Origin: an uncultured Eubacteriaceae bacterium | GTDB taxonomy: Bacteria; Bacillota; Clostridia; Lachnospirales; CAG-274 | DNA: 55,028 nucleotides | Assembly: GCA_947086655.1 (NCBI GenBank) | Contig: CAMTZM010000013.1 | Span: 1-55,028 of the forward strand | Direction of reading: 5' to 3' | Shown here: piece after piece, positions 16,388 to 24,758 of the stretch | Layout: each line of letters starts with the position of its first letter | Position numbering within the stretch: position 1 is the first letter of the stretch | The notes under the pieces: model-generated | What the model was told of the DNA's origin: nothing | Databases searched by the model: none | Seen by the model: only the letters and a program-made list of their open reading frames with translations | Made by a program: the position numbers and the translations under genes

Positions 16388-16502
16388 ACGTTTAATACTA
16401 AACACTTTTTTAAAAATTTATAAAGAGTCAAAGACTATTTGCATTTTTGCTTTGCAAAAATACTCATAACCTACGGTTAAATTGTGTTTAGTATTAAAAC
16501 GT
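16388..16502 (+). repeat. Large hairpin element with repeat core (copy B) upstream of rnc
   Basis: The outer arms 16388-16405 and 16484-16502 (ACGTTTAATACTAAACAC and its near-perfect reverse complement) enclose the 42-base core at 16429-16470 that is shared with copy A. The core has its own GCATTTTTGC/GCAAAAATAC hairpin. The rest of the 454-base acpP-rnc gap holds only AT-rich sequence and no ORF that I can support. Confidence 0.6.
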
Positions 16503-16689
16503 GTTTAGAAATTAAAATATGTAAATAAATTTTTGAGTTTAAATATTTTAGGGTTTTTAATAATTACTCCATGATTTTTAAACATGTTATAGGACATGGT
16601 ATTATTTAAGTAAAGTTATAATACAAATTTGTTTATAATTTTAACTATTTCTGTTATTTTCCCTATTTAATTTATAAGGGGAGGTTTTT

Positions 16690-17370
16690 GTGGAATCTTT
16701 TTTAGAATATAAGTTTAATAATGATAAACTAATTGAAACTGCGCTTACTCATAGTTCGTATGCACATGAATCCAAACATGGATATATTGAAAACAATGAA
16801 AGATTGGAATTTTTAGGCGATGCGGTACTTGAACTTGTTATTAGCAGTTTTATTTTTGATAAATTTCCTGAACTTCCGGAAGGTGAACTTACAAAGCTTA
16901 GAGCAAGTGTCGTATGTGAGAGTTCTTTAGCTAAAAAGGCAAAAGAAATTGGAATAGGAGACAGAATTAAACTTGGAAAAGGCGAGGAAAACACAGGCGG
17001 ACGTTATAGAGATTCTATATTAGCCGATGCTTTTGAAGCTGTTATAGGAGCTATTTATTTAGATGGTGGTATAGAAAGTGCCGGTAAATATATAATTGAA
17101 ATTATGGAAGAAAGTATATTTCATATGCGGAAAATATTTAGAATGAGCGATTGTAAAACATACCTACAAGAAATTGTTCAAAAATATAGCAGAGAACCGA
17201 TTGAATACTTAATTGTTGATGAAAGCGGTCCGGCTCATAATAAGTTATTTGTTGTAAATATTTTTCATAACGGTAAAATACTTGGAAAAGGCAGTGGCAA
17301 AAGCAAAAAAGAAGCTGAACAAAATGCTGCTCTTGACGCTGTAAAACATTTTGAAGACGAACTTTTGTAA
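16690..17370 (+). CDS. rnc: Ribonuclease III
   Basis: A 226-residue double-strand-specific endoribonuclease that processes rRNA and structured mRNAs. The catalytic signature NNERLEFLGDAVLELV is at about residue 36, with further catalytic-core acids in the DSILADAFEAVIGAIYLDGG block at about residue 110. The C-terminal double-stranded RNA-binding domain starts at about residue 155 and ends with GKGSGKSKKEAEQNAALDA. The start is GTG with AAGGGGAGG upstream. Full length and intact. Confidence 0.97.
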   Translation: MESFLEYKFNNDKLIETALTHSSYAHESKHGYIENNERLEFLGDAVLELVISSFIFDKFPELPEGELTKLRASVVCESSLAKKAKEIGIGDRIKLGKGEENTGGRYRDSILADAFEAVIGAIYLDGGIESAGKYIIEIMEESIFHMRKIFRMSDCKTYLQEIVQKYSREPIEYLIVDESGPAHNKLFVVNIFHNGKILGKGSGKSKKEAEQNAALDAVKHFEDELL

Positions 17371-17577
17371 TATAAATAAAAATTTTATTAGAGTGTATAT
17401 AAACATGTATAAACTTCATAAATAATTGGAGTTTTATAATGTATTATATTAAACACTGTTATTCTATTGTGTATAAAAAACGGTTATTTGTGAAAAATAT
17501 TTCTATACACATTATAAGAGTGTGATGTATTACAAAGGTGGCTTTTATAACGCCTACGGTTAATAGGAGGATAAAAA

Positions 17578-17838
17578 ATGGAAGTATTGAAGGTTTCTAC
17601 TACTTCACAGCCAAAGTCGGTTGCCGGTGCGATAGCCGCAATAGTTAGGAATAATCAAAGTGTTGAAATTCAGACCATTGGAGCAGGAGCGGTTAACCAG
17701 GCTGTTAAAAGTATTGCAATTTCAAGAGGATATGTTGCGCCAAACGGTATTGAACTTGTTGCCATTCCGGCGTTTTCTCAGCTTGAGGTTGAAGGTGAAA
17801 TTAAAACGTCTATAAAATTTGTTGTTGAAAGAAGATAG
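17578..17838 (+). CDS. spoVS: Stage V sporulation protein S
   Basis: An 86-residue Alba-like protein required for normal spore coat assembly and septation in Bacillus. It matches the highly conserved family: MEVLKVSTTSQPKSVAGAIA at the N-terminus, VEIQTIGAGAVNQAVKSIAI in the middle, then a GELKTS-like EIKTSIKFVVE end. The ATG has an AATAGGAGGATAAAAA leader. It is a single-gene unit with its own terminator. The upstream 207 bases contain a GTGTATA/TATACAC inverted repeat, but I found no clear sigma-H promoter. Confidence 0.95.
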   Translation: MEVLKVSTTSQPKSVAGAIAAIVRNNQSVEIQTIGAGAVNQAVKSIAISRGYVAPNGIELVAIPAFSQLEVEGEIKTSIKFVVERR

Positions 17839-17860
17839 AGTAAAGCTGTTTTTTTGTAAA

Positions 17861-17907
17861 GCGGTATGATAGGATAGCTGTAAAACCTATTATACCGCAT
17901 GTTTTTT
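17861..17907 (+). terminator. Intrinsic terminator of spoVS
   Basis: GCGGTATGATAGG (17861-17873) pairs with CCTATTATACCGC (17886-17898) with one G-U pair, followed by a run of six T. Confidence 0.85.
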
Positions 17908-17914
17908 GTAAGGC

Positions 17915-17943
17915 TTGACACTAAAGCACGTAAGTAGTAAACT
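17915..17943 (+). promoter_or_regulatory. Candidate promoter of the CNNM/CorC-type gene
   Basis: A perfect TTGACA (17915-17920), a 17-base spacer and TAAACT (17938-17943) lie about 40 bases before the TTG start of the next gene. Confidence 0.55.
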
Positions 17944-17981
17944 ATTTGTGATGATTTTTACAGTGGAAGGGGACTTTATTT

Positions 17982-19307
17982 TTGATTCGTCAATATTTAT
18001 TGCAATTTTTAGCACTTATTTTATTGAAAGGTATTTTTACTTCAATAGAAACAGCTCTTAAAGCTAATGCAAAAAAGTTTATTCAGCAGTCTCATAATGA
18101 ATCAGATTCACTTACAAAAACTGATAAAATGTCGCTTGAACCTAATAAATATATAATTGCGGCAAATATATCAAAATCTGTTATAATTATGTTTTTTGGA
18201 TTGATTTTTTTTGACGTAATTGTAAATTTATCGGATTATTTAACAAATTTAATTCATGTTGAGAAAAAATTGTTTAGCATGCTTATTTATGTTTTTCTAT
18301 TTATTTTGTATACATATGTTATTGTACTTTTTGGCAGTGTAATTCCAAAAAAAATAGCATCTGCTAAATATGAGGGTGTTTTAAATACTTTTTCGTCTTT
18401 GCTTAAATTTGTTTATATTATTTTTTCACCTTTTGTTTATATGATTCAATTTATGTCTGATGCTATTGTTGGGATTTTTGGTATAAAAAATGCTGATGAC
18501 AGTATTACTCAGGAAAGAATTATGCAAATGATTGGAGTTGGAGAAGAAAGCGGAAGTATAGACCAAGATGAAAGAGAAATGATAAGCAATGTTTTTGAAT
18601 TTGACGATAAAATAGCCGGAGAGATAGCTACTCATAGAAAAGATATTGTAGCAGTTGATATTAATGCTTCGGTTGATGATATTGTTAAAATTGTTTTAGA
18701 GGAGAAATATTCACGTATCCCGGTTTATGAAGATTCAATAGACAATATAATAGGGATTCTTCATATAAAAGACTTTATGAAATATGTTATTTTATATGGT
18801 AAAAATTATTTTGATATAAGGTCTCTTATTATGAAACCTAATTTTGTTCCTTTTTCTAAAAAGGCAGACGAACTTTTTAGAGAAATGCAGAAAGACAAAG
18901 TACATTTATCAATTGTAATTGATGAGTATGGGGGAACAGTAGGTATTGTATCTATGGAGGATTTAGTAGAGGTTATAATGGGAAGTATTCTTGATGAGTA
19001 TGACGATGAGGAATGTCCTGAGTTTGAGGTTATGAATGAAGGATTTTACAGAATAATGGGAACAGCCGACCTTGACGAGATTTCAGAAAACTTAAATATT
19101 GAGATGCCTGTTGATGAATATGATACAATGAGCGGTTTTGTAATAGGTCAGATTGGGCATATACCTAAGGAAGACGAAAATTTTGAGTTTGAGTACAAAG
19201 GTTATATCTTTAAAGTGGAAAAAATGGAAGAAAAAAGAATATCAATAGTAACAGCTTTAAAAATTCAAGAAGATAAAGAAGAAAAAAAAATTGACGAACA
19301 ATCATGA
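17982..19307 (+). CDS. CNNM/CorC-family membrane protein (hemolysin-like ion transporter)
   Basis: A 441-residue protein with the domain order DUF21/CNNM, CBS pair, CorC/HlyC C-terminal domain. Four hydrophobic segments lie in the first 180 residues, with an FTSIETAL motif at the first. The cytoplasmic part holds two CBS motifs (about residues 215-340, including RIPVYEDSIDNIIGILHIKD and IVIDEYGGTVGIVSMEDL). The C-terminal domain starts at about residue 355 with GFYRIMGTADLDEI. Relatives export magnesium or other divalent cations. The start is a TTG behind GGAAGGGGA. The gene ends 17 bases before the RNase P RNA. Confidence 0.88.
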   Translation: MIRQYLLQFLALILLKGIFTSIETALKANAKKFIQQSHNESDSLTKTDKMSLEPNKYIIAANISKSVIIMFFGLIFFDVIVNLSDYLTNLIHVEKKLFSMLIYVFLFILYTYVIVLFGSVIPKKIASAKYEGVLNTFSSLLKFVYIIFSPFVYMIQFMSDAIVGIFGIKNADDSITQERIMQMIGVGEESGSIDQDEREMISNVFEFDDKIAGEIATHRKDIVAVDINASVDDIVKIVLEEKYSRIPVYEDSIDNIIGILHIKDFMKYVILYGKNYFDIRSLIMKPNFVPFSKKADELFREMQKDKVHLSIVIDEYGGTVGIVSMEDLVEVIMGSILDEYDDEECPEFEVMNEGFYRIMGTADLDEISENLNIEMPVDEYDTMSGFVIGQIGHIPKEDENFEFEYKGYIFKVEKMEEKRISIVTALKIQEDKEEKKIDEQS

Positions 19308-19324
19308 TTATGTTACTATATTTT

Positions 19325-19661
19325 AGTGAGTAAGCCAGACAGTCGCATGCTTTTGCATGAGGAAAGTCCGAGCTCCATAGGGCAAGAGTGCCGGATAACA
19401 CCCGGTGGAGGCAACTCTAAGGATAGTGCAACAGAAATAAACCGCCGGCTTTAAGCCGGTAAGGGTGGAAAGGTAAGGTAAGAGCTTACCGCAGCTTTGG
19501 CGACATTGCTGGCTCTGTAAACCCCACTCGGAGCAAGACCAAGTTGAAGTGCATAGGTTTGCCCGCCATACTTCAGGTAAAGGTCGCAAGAGACTGCCGG
19601 TAACGGCAGCCCTTAGATAGATGACTGTCTAATACAGAACTCGGCTTATAGACTTGCTCAT
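19325..19661 (+). ncRNA. rnpB: RNase P RNA, class A
   Basis: The catalytic RNA that matures tRNA 5' ends. The conserved GAGGAAAGTCCGAGCTCC near the 5' end, the ACAGAAATAAACCGCC block, and ACAGAACTCGGCTTATA near the 3' end are diagnostic. The P1 helix forms between TGAGTAAG (19327) and CTTGCTCA (ending 19660). The presence of long GC-rich paired regions in a very AT-rich genome supports a structural RNA. The exact ends may shift by a few bases. Confidence 0.97.
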
Positions 19662-19703
19662 AAAAAAATGGCAAAACGTATTTTTACGGTATGCCATTTT
19701 TTT
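19662..19703 (+). terminator. Intrinsic terminator of rnpB
   Basis: AAAAAAATGGCA and TGCCATTTTTTT pair around an inner ACGTA/TACGG stem, ending in seven T. Confidence 0.9.
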
Positions 19704-20216
19704 ATGTTATTTTGTTTTGTATATAAAAAAAGCTTTATAAAAATTTTTTATAAATTGACGCTTTTAAATTTTTATTTACATATTAGATAATGTTTAATTA
19801 AAAATGTCTTTTTATAGGCAGTTTATTAAACTATTTTATACAATCTGTTGAATTATAACAGGTTTTTTATTTCATATAAAAAGTTTGTTGTTAAATTTAC
19901 TAATTTTTCATAAAAAAATACTATACTTTATATAATTTTTGTGGTATAATTATGCCATAGATTTAAAGTATAGTTTATAATAATTTTGCATAGTCCAATT
20001 TGTAATGTTTTTTATTTAAAACAAACGAATTTTTGGTACTTTTGCTTAGGAAATTGAAAAAAATGTCCTATTTTATTAAAATTATGCTTTACAAATCGAA
20101 AAAAAAAAGTTATTCTATAATATAGGTTAGATTTTTGTACAGTTTTTTATATCTGTATATAAAAATTTTTATACAATATAACCTATATGAGTATCTAAAA
20201 AGGAGGATTTGATTTC
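19704..20216 (+). promoter_or_regulatory. Long AT-rich leader of the pectin transporter operon
   Basis: No gene is seen in these 513 bases. Two inverted repeats stand out. ACTATACTTTA (19920-19930) and TAAAGTATAGT (19964-19974) are perfect complements flanking a TATAAT hexamer at 19945. Further down, ATATAGGTTA (20120-20129) and TAACCTATAT (20179-20188) enclose TACAG/CTGTA (20138-20142, 20153-20157), next to another TATAAT at 20116. These are plausible operator or mRNA-structure elements controlling the sugar-binding protein gene; no clear -35 boxes are seen. Confidence 0.45.
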
Positions 20217-21728
20217 ATGAAGAGAAATTTTGTGGCTAAGGCGGCTACACTGGCAGTTGCTCTTATAATGGCTGCAGGACTTGTTGCCTGTGACGGCGAG
20301 TCCCGAGAATTGATTCCGGACAGACCTAAGATTCTTGACGAGAACGGAGAGATTGAAAAACCGAAATCTATCAAGCTTATAACGGACACTGGTCTAACCG
20401 AGGAAAATCGCCGCGATTTGTTTATGGAAGAATATGAAAAACTTACAGGCATCAAACTTGTAATTGAACAGCCGGCTCATAATCAGTATTATGAAAAAAT
20501 AAATCTCTCGTTTGCCGGAGGAAGGATGCCTGACGCTATGGAGGTTGGTAATACATACTACCCCAACTACGTAAATTACGGTGCTTTGTTTGATATGACA
20601 AAAGCATGGGAAGAATCAGATTTAAAGAACGGAAAGGTTATCGGAAGAAACGGTAAGCCGACGGTAGTAGATGAAAAATACGTAGATGCACTTAAAATTA
20701 ACGGCAAGCTTTATGGTTTCCCTATGACAAGAGGAAACGGAACGGTTACATATGTCAGAAAAGACTGGATGGAACAGCTTAATATTGACGAACCAAAAAG
20801 TTATGATGAATTTCTTGATATGTTAAGGGCGTTTAAGAGTTTAGGTCCTGATATTGTACCTCTTACTTCAGCAGGATTAATAAATACAGAAACACCTTAC
20901 GATATTTATTTAAGAGAGTTTTATCAAGATGCTCACCCTGATTTTTATAAAAACTCTGAAGGAGTTTATGTTGACGGTATGAGTCAGCCTAATATGATTG
21001 ATGCGCTTCAAAGATTCCAAGATGCTTATGCAGAAGGTCTCATTGATAGGGAAATTATTACAAATAAGACGAGTACATGTCGCAACAAGTTTTACGATGG
21101 CAAAGTTGGAGCGTTTAATTACTGGGCAGGACAGTGGTGTCATACTTTGAATCAAAGTTTAAAGATTAAATTCCCTGATGCTGAAGCAGTGCCGCTTACT
21201 CCTATAAATGATTCGGCTCTTTATATTGAAAGACCGCCTACTGCAGTAGCTATTACAACAGCTTGTGAAAATCCTTACGGCGTATTCAAATGGATATGTG
21301 AATATTCTCACGACGGCGGAGAAGGTCAGATGCTGTTTTCTCATGGTGTAGAAGGTGTTCACTATGAAACAAAAGACGATGGAACAGTAGTAGCACTTAC
21401 TCCTCCGGCGTCACCGGGAAGCAAGGAACTTGTTGAAAAGGCATGGTATGCGCCTGAGCTTACAATAACAAGCTTTGAGACTCCTATTTATCAGCAGGAG
21501 CGTAAAATAAGTTCTTTAAAAATGTTCAGTGAAAACTCAACATTAAATGAAGTTCCTAAAATGACGCTTAATATAGCTGATGCAATGGTTGAAATATCAA
21601 CTGTAAGGGCTGAGATTATTGCAAAGGTTGTAAGAGGCGATATGACTCCTGAAGAAGGTATTAAAGATTATGAGAGCAGATGTAAATATGAAATTGAGAC
21701 TATGCTTTCTGAACTTAATGGAAAATAA
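20217..21728 (+). CDS. Extracellular solute-binding lipoprotein of a pectin-type ABC importer (LplA-like)
   Basis: A 503-residue substrate-binding lipoprotein. The signal peptide has a basic start, a hydrophobic core and a lipobox LVAC with the lipidated Cys at residue 25. The mature part has the family-1 sugar-binding fold, with segments such as LTGIKLVIEQPAHNQYYEKINL, GGRMPDAMEVGNTYYPNY and LYGFPMTRGNGTVTYVRKDWM. It resembles the LplA/YtcQ group, which works with LplB/LplC permeases. The ATG has an AAAAAGGAGGATTTG leader. No ATPase gene is nearby; such importers normally share a genome-encoded MsmX-type ATPase. The downstream enzymes indicate pectin or rhamnogalacturonan oligosaccharides as cargo. 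Confidence 0.92.
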   Translation: MKRNFVAKAATLAVALIMAAGLVACDGESRELIPDRPKILDENGEIEKPKSIKLITDTGLTEENRRDLFMEEYEKLTGIKLVIEQPAHNQYYEKINLSFAGGRMPDAMEVGNTYYPNYVNYGALFDMTKAWEESDLKNGKVIGRNGKPTVVDEKYVDALKINGKLYGFPMTRGNGTVTYVRKDWMEQLNIDEPKSYDEFLDMLRAFKSLGPDIVPLTSAGLINTETPYDIYLREFYQDAHPDFYKNSEGVYVDGMSQPNMIDALQRFQDAYAEGLIDREIITNKTSTCRNKFYDGKVGAFNYWAGQWCHTLNQSLKIKFPDAEAVPLTPINDSALYIERPPTAVAITTACENPYGVFKWICEYSHDGGEGQMLFSHGVEGVHYETKDDGTVVALTPPASPGSKELVEKAWYAPELTITSFETPIYQQERKISSLKMFSENSTLNEVPKMTLNIADAMVEISTVRAEIIAKVVRGDMTPEEGIKDYESRCKYEIETMLSELNGK

Positions 21729-21762
21729 AATCTGAAAATATAAAAATGAAAGGGTGATTTTA

Positions 21763-22707
21763 GTGGCAAAGACATCAACTGCAAGCAATTTTGAGAATGT
21801 TAAAGCAAGCAGGAGAAGCTTAGGTGAAAGAATATGGCGTTATAGATATTTCTATTTAATGCTTATACCTGTTATTGTTATTTTGTTCCTGTTCTATTAT
21901 TTGCCTATGTATGGTATTAAATATGCGTTTACTGAGTTTACGCCTTTTGGACCGGCTGTATTTAACGGTGTTGATAACTTTACAAAGCTGTTTCATTCAC
22001 AAAGGTTCTGGGACGCATTTAGCAATACATTACTTCTTAGTATTGTAAACCTTGTTTTGTCAATGGTTTTCTCTGTTGGTTTTGCGCTTCTTATGAACGA
22101 ATTTGCGAATGTTACATGGAAAAAGGTTGTACAGACTGTAATTTATCTTCCGCATTTCCTTTCATGGGTTGTTGTTGCCGGTATTTTTACAATTATACTT
22201 GCTGAAAGTACAGGTGTTGTAAATATCGCACTTGAAAAAATGGGGTTTGAAAGAATTAACTTCCTTACTAATGAGTCATGGTGGCGTCCTGTTTGGTTCT
22301 TTGTAAACCGCTGGAAAGAAACAGGTTGGGGAACTATTATATTCATAGCGGCATTATCAGGTATTAGTCCAGACCTTTATGAAGCTGCTGATATTGACGG
22401 TGCTAACAGATTCCAGCAGACATGGTATATTACAATTCCAAGTCTTATGAATACTATTCTTACTGTATTTATACTTAATCTTGCAAAAGTTATGAATGTA
22501 TTCGAATCAGTATTCGTGCTTTACAATGAAACTGTTTACAGCGTATCTGACGTTATTCAGACTTATACATATCGTGTTGGTATGCAGGGTACGTTTAACT
22601 ATGGTTATTCTACTGCGGTAGGTTTGTTCAAATCTGTTATATCTTTGATTTTGGTTGGATGTAGTAACTTTTTAAGTGGTAAAATACGCGGCAAAGGTAT
22701 TGTATAG
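21763..22707 (+). CDS. ABC sugar transporter permease (LplB-like)
   Basis: A 314-residue inner-membrane permease with six predicted segments, the first at YFYLMLIPVIVILFLFYYLP. The cytoplasmic EAA loop that contacts the ATPase is YEAADIDGANRFQQTWYITI at about residue 207. The short GTG start at 21763 with AAGGGTG upstream is preferred to an in-frame GTG three codons earlier, which overlaps that site. It pairs with the following permease to make the heterodimeric channel for the binding protein upstream. Confidence 0.93.
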   Translation: MAKTSTASNFENVKASRRSLGERIWRYRYFYLMLIPVIVILFLFYYLPMYGIKYAFTEFTPFGPAVFNGVDNFTKLFHSQRFWDAFSNTLLLSIVNLVLSMVFSVGFALLMNEFANVTWKKVVQTVIYLPHFLSWVVVAGIFTIILAESTGVVNIALEKMGFERINFLTNESWWRPVWFFVNRWKETGWGTIIFIAALSGISPDLYEAADIDGANRFQQTWYITIPSLMNTILTVFILNLAKVMNVFESVFVLYNETVYSVSDVIQTYTYRVGMQGTFNYGYSTAVGLFKSVISLILVGCSNFLSGKIRGKGIV

Positions 22708-22727
22708 AAAGGAGATAAGCGGAGATT

Positions 22728-23600
22728 ATGAAAAAACAGTTTAGTTTTCAAGCCGGATATCGCGGCAGGACAATATTTAATATTTTCAACATTTTGTTTT
22801 TTATAGTTGTTATGATTTTGATGCTTATTCCTATTTGGAAGGTTTGTGTTGACTCTGTTTCAAGAGAGGTTGTTTCTACGGATATTACTTTTTTGCCGAA
22901 TAATTTTACTCTTGAGGCTTATAAAATAATTTTCTCAAAAGAAACACTGTATCATCCATTTTGGGTTTCAATTTATACAACTATTATAGGTACATTTTTA
23001 GGTCTTATGATGTCTACAATTGGTGCGTATATACTTATTCAAAATGATATGCCTGGTGTTAGAATTATAAGTTGGATGTTCATGTTTACAATGATATTTA
23101 ACGGCGGTCTTGTTCCTACATTCCTCGTTGTTGTTCAGCTTGGTTTGTATGATACAGTTTGGGGCGTTATAATTCCTTTAAGTATGAATGTATATAACCT
23201 TGTTCTTATGAGAAGTTTCTTTGAGCAGCTTCCGGCAAGTTTATTTGAGGCTGCTGATATTGATGGTTGTACTCCTTTGGGTATATTTATTAAAATAGTT
23301 TTGCCTCTTTCAAAACCTGCACTTGCATCAATTGGTTTGTTCTTTGCAGTTGCATTCTGGAGTGAATATTTCCATTATGTATTGTATGTAACAAGTAATG
23401 ACAATAACAACTTCCAGGTAAAACTTAGAGAAATGGTTATTACTGACGAGCCTATTCCTGAAGCAAAGGATGCTGGTCTTATGTCTGAGACAATGAAGAA
23501 TGCTGCTATTATTATCAACGTTCTTCCATTTATGATAATTTATCCTTTCTGTCAGAAATACTTTGTTACTGGTATAACTTTGGGAGCAGTTAAAGAATAA
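22728..23600 (+). CDS. ABC sugar transporter permease (YtcP/LplC-like)
   Basis: A 290-residue permease with six membrane segments, starting with FNILFFIVVMILMLIPIWKV. The EAA loop is FEAADIDGCTPLGIFIKIVLP at about residue 183. The C-terminal FCQKYFVTGITLGAVKE closely matches YtcP/LplC proteins, which end in the same way. The ATG has a GAAAGGAGATAAGCGGAG leader. It completes the importer operon, and a hairpin lies 10 bases after the stop. Confidence 0.94.
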   Translation: MKKQFSFQAGYRGRTIFNIFNILFFIVVMILMLIPIWKVCVDSVSREVVSTDITFLPNNFTLEAYKIIFSKETLYHPFWVSIYTTIIGTFLGLMMSTIGAYILIQNDMPGVRIISWMFMFTMIFNGGLVPTFLVVVQLGLYDTVWGVIIPLSMNVYNLVLMRSFFEQLPASLFEAADIDGCTPLGIFIKIVLPLSKPALASIGLFFAVAFWSEYFHYVLYVTSNDNNNFQVKLREMVITDEPIPEAKDAGLMSETMKNAAIIINVLPFMIIYPFCQKYFVTGITLGAVKE

Positions 23601-23610
23601 AATAATATGT

Positions 23611-23637
23611 GGAAACACTGATTAATTCAGTGTTTCC
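23611..23637 (+). repeat. Perfect hairpin after the permease gene
   Basis: GGAAACACTGA and TCAGTGTTTCC form a perfect 11-base stem with a 5-base loop. The arms resemble the ends of the element at 38384-38546 and the hairpin at 45298-45330. No T-run follows, so it may be a repeat remnant that also limits transcription into the enzyme genes. Confidence 0.6.
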
Positions 23638-23748
23638 TATAAATTTACTATAAAATCTTTTAATGGTCTTTCTAAATTTGGGTACAAGTTAATATTGACT
23701 CTGATTTAGAAAGACTTTTGTATTTATATGATTTTTTTGGAGGTTAAT

Positions 23749-24681
23749 ATGGATAAAATTATTGTTGACTGTTCTGGAGACGGTGATTATAAAAGTATAC
23801 AAGAAGCAATTGATTCTGTAAGCGGAAATGTATGTATATATATCAAAAATGGAGTTTATAAAGAAAAACTTATTATTAATAAACCATATATAACTATTTT
23901 AGGTGAAGATAAAGAGAAAACAGTTTTAACATATAATGACGGGGCTTTAGCTTTGGATGAGACAGGAAAACCTATGGGGACATTTAAAACGGCATCAGTA
24001 CACGTTTTAAGAGAGGCAGAGGGGTTTCGTGCTGAAAATATAACTATTGAAAATTCAGCAGGCATGGGAGATGTTGTTGGACAAGCAGTAGCTTTATATC
24101 TTGATTGTGATAAGGCAGTAATTAAAAATTGTCGTCTTATTGCAAGACAAGATACACTTCTTACAGCACCTATGCATGAGGATATTACAAGAGAACCTGA
24201 TATTTTAAACAGACAATATTTTGAAGACTGTTATATAGAGGGTGATGTTGATTTTATATTTGGCGGAGCAGTAGCTGTTTTTAAAAACTGTATTATTTTT
24301 TCGCTTGACAGAAATATGGATATAAACGGCTATGTTACGGCAGCTTGTACCTCAAAATCAATGAAATTTGGATATGTATTTTTTAATTGTGATTTTAAAA
24401 GCGATGCAAGAGAAGGCAGTGTTTATTTAGGAAGACCATGGAGAGAATTTGCAAAAACCGTTTTTATTGATTGTAATATGGATGAACATATAAATAAAGA
24501 GAGTTTCAGCAAATGGAAAGGCTTTGAGCAAAGAAGTGAAACATGTTTTTATGCGCAGTATAATTCAAAAGGAAAAGGTTTTGATAAAAATACAGTTGCC
24601 CCATGGACTTATATTCTTAATGAAGAGGATATAAAGAAGTATACTGTTGATAATATATTTGAAGGCTGGAAACCATTTTAA
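23749..24681 (+). CDS. Pectin methylesterase (CE8), cytoplasmic
   Basis: A 310-residue right-handed beta-helix enzyme that removes methyl esters from galacturonan. The CE8 motifs are present in order: VGQAVALYLDCDKAVIKNC, ARQDTLLT with a catalytic Asp region, YIEGDVDFIFGGAVAVF with the second catalytic Asp, and VYLGRPWREFAK with the substrate-binding Arg/Trp. There is no signal peptide, so it should act on imported oligosaccharides. The ATG at 23749 directly follows GGAGGTTAAT, so the longer in-frame start is rejected. Confidence 0.93.
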   Translation: MDKIIVDCSGDGDYKSIQEAIDSVSGNVCIYIKNGVYKEKLIINKPYITILGEDKEKTVLTYNDGALALDETGKPMGTFKTASVHVLREAEGFRAENITIENSAGMGDVVGQAVALYLDCDKAVIKNCRLIARQDTLLTAPMHEDITREPDILNRQYFEDCYIEGDVDFIFGGAVAVFKNCIIFSLDRNMDINGYVTAACTSKSMKFGYVFFNCDFKSDAREGSVYLGRPWREFAKTVFIDCNMDEHINKESFSKWKGFEQRSETCFYAQYNSKGKGFDKNTVAPWTYILNEEDIKKYTVDNIFEGWKPF

Positions 24682-24758
24682 TTATAAAAAAATTAAAATT
24701 TATTATATATAAAGTTTTCTTAATTTTTTTGTTTATATATTGTTATGAGGTGATAGCT

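Noticed and set aside
19323..19589. An 88-codon open frame on the minus strand with several Cys and Trp codons
   Set aside because: It lies entirely opposite the RNase P RNA, whose conserved sequence blocks explain the GC-rich composition.
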